Shown here piece after piece: positions 62,292 to 64,000 of a stretch of 64,000 nucleotides of DNA. The position numbers were made by a program, and so were the translations under genes. Numbering within the stretch: position 1 is the stretch's first letter; each line of letters starts with the position of its first letter. The DNA is from Methylobacterium tardum (GTDB lineage: Bacteria; Pseudomonadota; Alphaproteobacteria; Rhizobiales; Beijerinckiaceae). Under the pieces are notes generated by a model, which saw only the letters and a list, made by a program, of their open reading frames with translations, made no database searches and was not told the origin of the DNA. Where the stretch lies: positions 1,892,001 to 1,956,000 of the forward strand of contig NZ_CP097484.1 of NCBI RefSeq assembly GCF_023546765.1. The letters run 5' to 3'.

Positions 62292-63374
62292 ATGGCCGTC
62301 TCTCCCATCCGTGTCGGCCTCGTCGGGATCGGCAACTGCGCCTCGTCCTTCGTGCAGGGGCTGCATCATTACCGCGATGCGGCTTCCGGCGAGGCCGTGC
62401 CCGGCCTGATGTCGCCCGATCTCGGCGGCTACCGGGTGCGCGACATCGCGGTCGTCTCGGCCTTCGACGTGACCGCCGCCAAGGTCGGACGGGATCTGTC
62501 CGAGGCGATCCTGGCCGAGCCCAACAACACGCAGGTCTTCGCCGCGGTGCCGGCGACCGGCGTCACGGTGCGGCGCGGGCCGACCCATGACGGGATCGGA
62601 CGCTACCTGGAGGGGGTGATCGCGGAATCGCCCGAGCCGGTGGCCGATGTGGCGGCGGAACTCACCCGCACCGGCACGCAGGTGCTCGTCTCCTACCTGC
62701 CGGTGGGCTCCCAGGCGGCCACCGAGTTCTACGCCGAATGCGCGCTCCAGGCCGGCTGCGCCTTCGTGAACTGCATCCCGGTCTTCATCGCGTCGAACCC
62801 GGAATGGGCGGAGCGCTTCGCCGCCAAAGGGCTGCCGATCGTCGGTGACGACATCAAGAGCCAGGTCGGCGCCACCATCGTGCACCGGGTGCTGGCGAAC
62901 CTGATGCGCGAGCGCGGCGTGCGGCTCGACCGGACCTACCAGCTCAATTTCGGCGGCAACGCCGACTTCCTGAACATGCTCGAGCGCGAGCGGCTGGAAT
63001 CGAAGAAGCTCTCGAAGACCCGGGCGGTGACGAGCCAGCTCGACGCGCCGCTGGCACCGGGCGACGTCCATGTCGGCCCGAGCGACCACGTGCCGTGGCT
63101 GACAGACCGGAAATGGGCGCATATCCGGCTGGAGGGCACCGCCTTCGGCGGCGTGCCGCTCAACATCGAGCTGAAGCTCGAAGTGTGGGATTCGCCGAAC
63201 TCCGCCGGCATCGTGATCGACGCGGTGCGCTGCGCCCGCCTCGCCCTCGACCGGGGCCTCGGCGGCGCCCTCGAGGGCCCGTCGAGCTACTTCATGAAGT
63301 CGCCGCCCCGGCAGTTCACCGACACGGAGGCGCGGGAGCGGACCCTGCGCTTCGTGGCGGGCGAGGAGGCGTGA
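62292..63374 (+). CDS. Inositol-3-phosphate synthase
   Basis: Converts glucose 6-phosphate to myo-inositol 3-phosphate using bound NAD. The 360-residue protein is of the short mycobacterial/archaeal type: [20 protein letters not shown] (NAD motif), [47 protein letters not shown]-like [36 protein letters not shown] and [20 protein letters not shown], which contain the catalytic Lys residues. De novo inositol synthesis is uncommon in proteobacteria. Its position inside a glycosyltransferase operon suggests inositol is a building block of the product. Confidence 0.93.
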   Translation: MAVSPIRVGLVGIGNCASSFVQGLHHYRDAASGEAVPGLMSPDLGGYRVRDIAVVSAFDVTAAKVGRDLSEAILAEPNNTQVFAAVPATGVTVRRGPTHDGIGRYLEGVIAESPEPVADVAAELTRTGTQVLVSYLPVGSQAATEFYAECALQAGCAFVNCIPVFIASNPEWAERFAAKGLPIVGDDIKSQVGATIVHRVLANLMRERGVRLDRTYQLNFGGNADFLNMLERERLESKKLSKTRAVTSQLDAPLAPGDVHVGPSDHVPWLTDRKWAHIRLEGTAFGGVPLNIELKLEVWDSPNSAGIVIDAVRCARLALDRGLGGALEGPSSYFMKSPPRQFTDTEARERTLRFVAGEEA

Positions 63375-63426
63375 TGGCGGGGCTCGCGCCGGGGGGAGCC
63401 GCGTCCATGGCGAGCCCGACCGCCTC

Positions 63427-64000
63427 ATGAGGCAGGTCTTCCTCGTCCGCCACGGCAGCCATGACCGGCTCGGGCGGATCCTGTGCGGGCGCATGCCGGG
63501 CGTCTCGCTGAGCGAGACCGGACGCGCCGAGGCGCAGGCCCTCGCCCGCCGTCTCGCCGGGAGCGGCGCCGGTCTCGTGCTGGCGAGCCCGCGCGAACGC
63601 ACGGCCGAGACCGCTTCCCCGATCGCCGCGTCTCTCGGCCTGGCGGTCGTGACCGAGCCGGGCCTCGACGAGATCGCGTTCGGCGACTGGACGGGCCGCG
63701 CCGTCGACGACCTCGCGGCCGAGCCCGCCTGGACCCTCTGGAACACGGCCCGGACCACGGCCCGGCCGCCGGGCGGCGAGAGCATGGCGGAGGCGCAAGA
63801 CCGGATCGGCCGGGTCCTCGAGAGCCTCGCCGAGGACGGCGTGCCCGCCATCCTGGTGAGCCATGCCGACGTGATCCGGGCCGCGCTCCTCAAGGTCCTG
63901 GGCCTCGGCCTCGACGCCTATGACCGGATCGTGGTCGATCCGGCCTCCTGCAGCGAGCTCGCCCTCTGGCCCGGGGGCGGGCGCGTCGTCTCCCTCAACG
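63427..64000 (+). CDS. Histidine phosphatase family protein (3' partial)
   Basis: A phosphoglycerate-mutase-like phosphatase. The frame is open from the ATG at 63427 to the window edge (191 residues visible, probably near complete). The catalytic RHG is in VFLVRHGSHDRLGRILCGRM, followed by LSETGRAEAQALARRL, LASPRERTAETASPIAASLG, GLDEIAFGDWTGRAVDDLAA (acid Glu/Asp) and the second His in AILVSHADVIRAALLKVLG. Closest to CobC/SixA-type small phosphatases. In this operon it may dephosphorylate inositol phosphate or a phosphosugar intermediate. Confidence 0.88.
   Translation, partial: MRQVFLVRHGSHDRLGRILCGRMPGVSLSETGRAEAQALARRLAGSGAGLVLASPRERTAETASPIAASLGLAVVTEPGLDEIAFGDWTGRAVDDLAAEPAWTLWNTARTTARPPGGESMAEAQDRIGRVLESLAEDGVPAILVSHADVIRAALLKVLGLGLDAYDRIVVDPASCSELALWPGGGRVVSLN

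Noticed and set aside
63374..63430. 18-codon mini-frame between inositol phosphate synthase and the phosphatase
   Set aside because: Too short and low-complexity ([11 protein letters not shown]); at most a translational coupling leader.
53269..64000. Interpreting the last 11 kb as an ordinary O-antigen/exopolysaccharide locus
   Set aside because: No Wzx, Wzy, Wzz, initiating glycosyltransferase or ligase is visible, and a B12 radical SAM enzyme plus inositol phosphate synthase are atypical; the possibility remains that such genes lie outside the window.

Overview
The window is a high-GC (roughly 70% or more by eye) chromosomal segment of an alphaproteobacterium, most likely Methylobacterium or a close relative in Rhizobiales. 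This is inferred from the EcfG/NepR general-stress proteins, a DUF6894 protein, an OprB porin, C-rich palindromic intergenic repeats and the style of the ssu and pentose-oxidation operons. No phage, IS element, CRISPR array or replication origin was seen.

Layout. 1-6.5 kb: the end of a CzcA/CusA metal-efflux RND pump, a small membrane protein, a Mop-type molybdate-binding protein, a secreted repeat protein, a DUF6894 protein, tRNA-Ile(CAT), an AlkA-type DNA glycosylase and a metallophosphoesterase. 6.5-11.5 kb: stress functions, namely a free-standing NepR, an EcfG-type sigma factor that carries its own NepR-like N-terminus, an SDR, a YihY/BrkB membrane protein and a Crp/Fnr regulator. 11.6-15.7 kb: larC-larE-larB (nickel-pincer nucleotide synthesis, without larA) and a Tat-exported aldo/keto reductase. 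15.8-21.5 kb: an orphan molybdenum-hydroxylase large subunit, a PepSY protein, an SDR, an SGNH hydrolase and small unknowns. 21.6-29.7 kb: a compact hydroxamate-siderophore locus (MbtH-A-T-TE NRPS with no condensation domain, GNAT, hydroxyornithine acyltransferase, ornithine N-monooxygenase, MATE exporter, FecI-like sigma factor). 30-33 kb: DUF3307, a SulP-STAS-cNMP transporter and a Cys-rich secreted protein. 33.4-38.9 kb: the sulfonate operon ssuE-ssuA-ssuA-ssuC-ssuB-ssuD. 39.4-52.7 kb: a Weimberg-type pentose-oxidation island (porin, MFS permease, mutarotase, sugar 1-dehydrogenase, SMP-30 lactonase, IlvD/Edd dehydratase, GguC/AraD1 dehydratase, alpha-ketoglutarate-semialdehyde dehydrogenase, GntR regulator) that would take a pentose to 2-oxoglutarate. 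53.3-64 kb (runs off the edge): a translationally coupled operon with three nucleotide-sugar epimerase/decarboxylases, a B12-binding radical SAM enzyme, one GT4-like and three CgeB-like glycosyltransferases, inositol-3-phosphate synthase and a histidine phosphatase. It probably makes an unusual inositol-linked or radical-SAM-modified oligosaccharide and is the best candidate for an undescribed system.

A second theme is data quality. At least seven conserved genes are broken by single-base indels, nearly all beside G/C homopolymers, while both halves keep intact family sequence. That pattern looks more like consensus sequencing error than gene decay, so these genes should be read as probably functional until resequenced.
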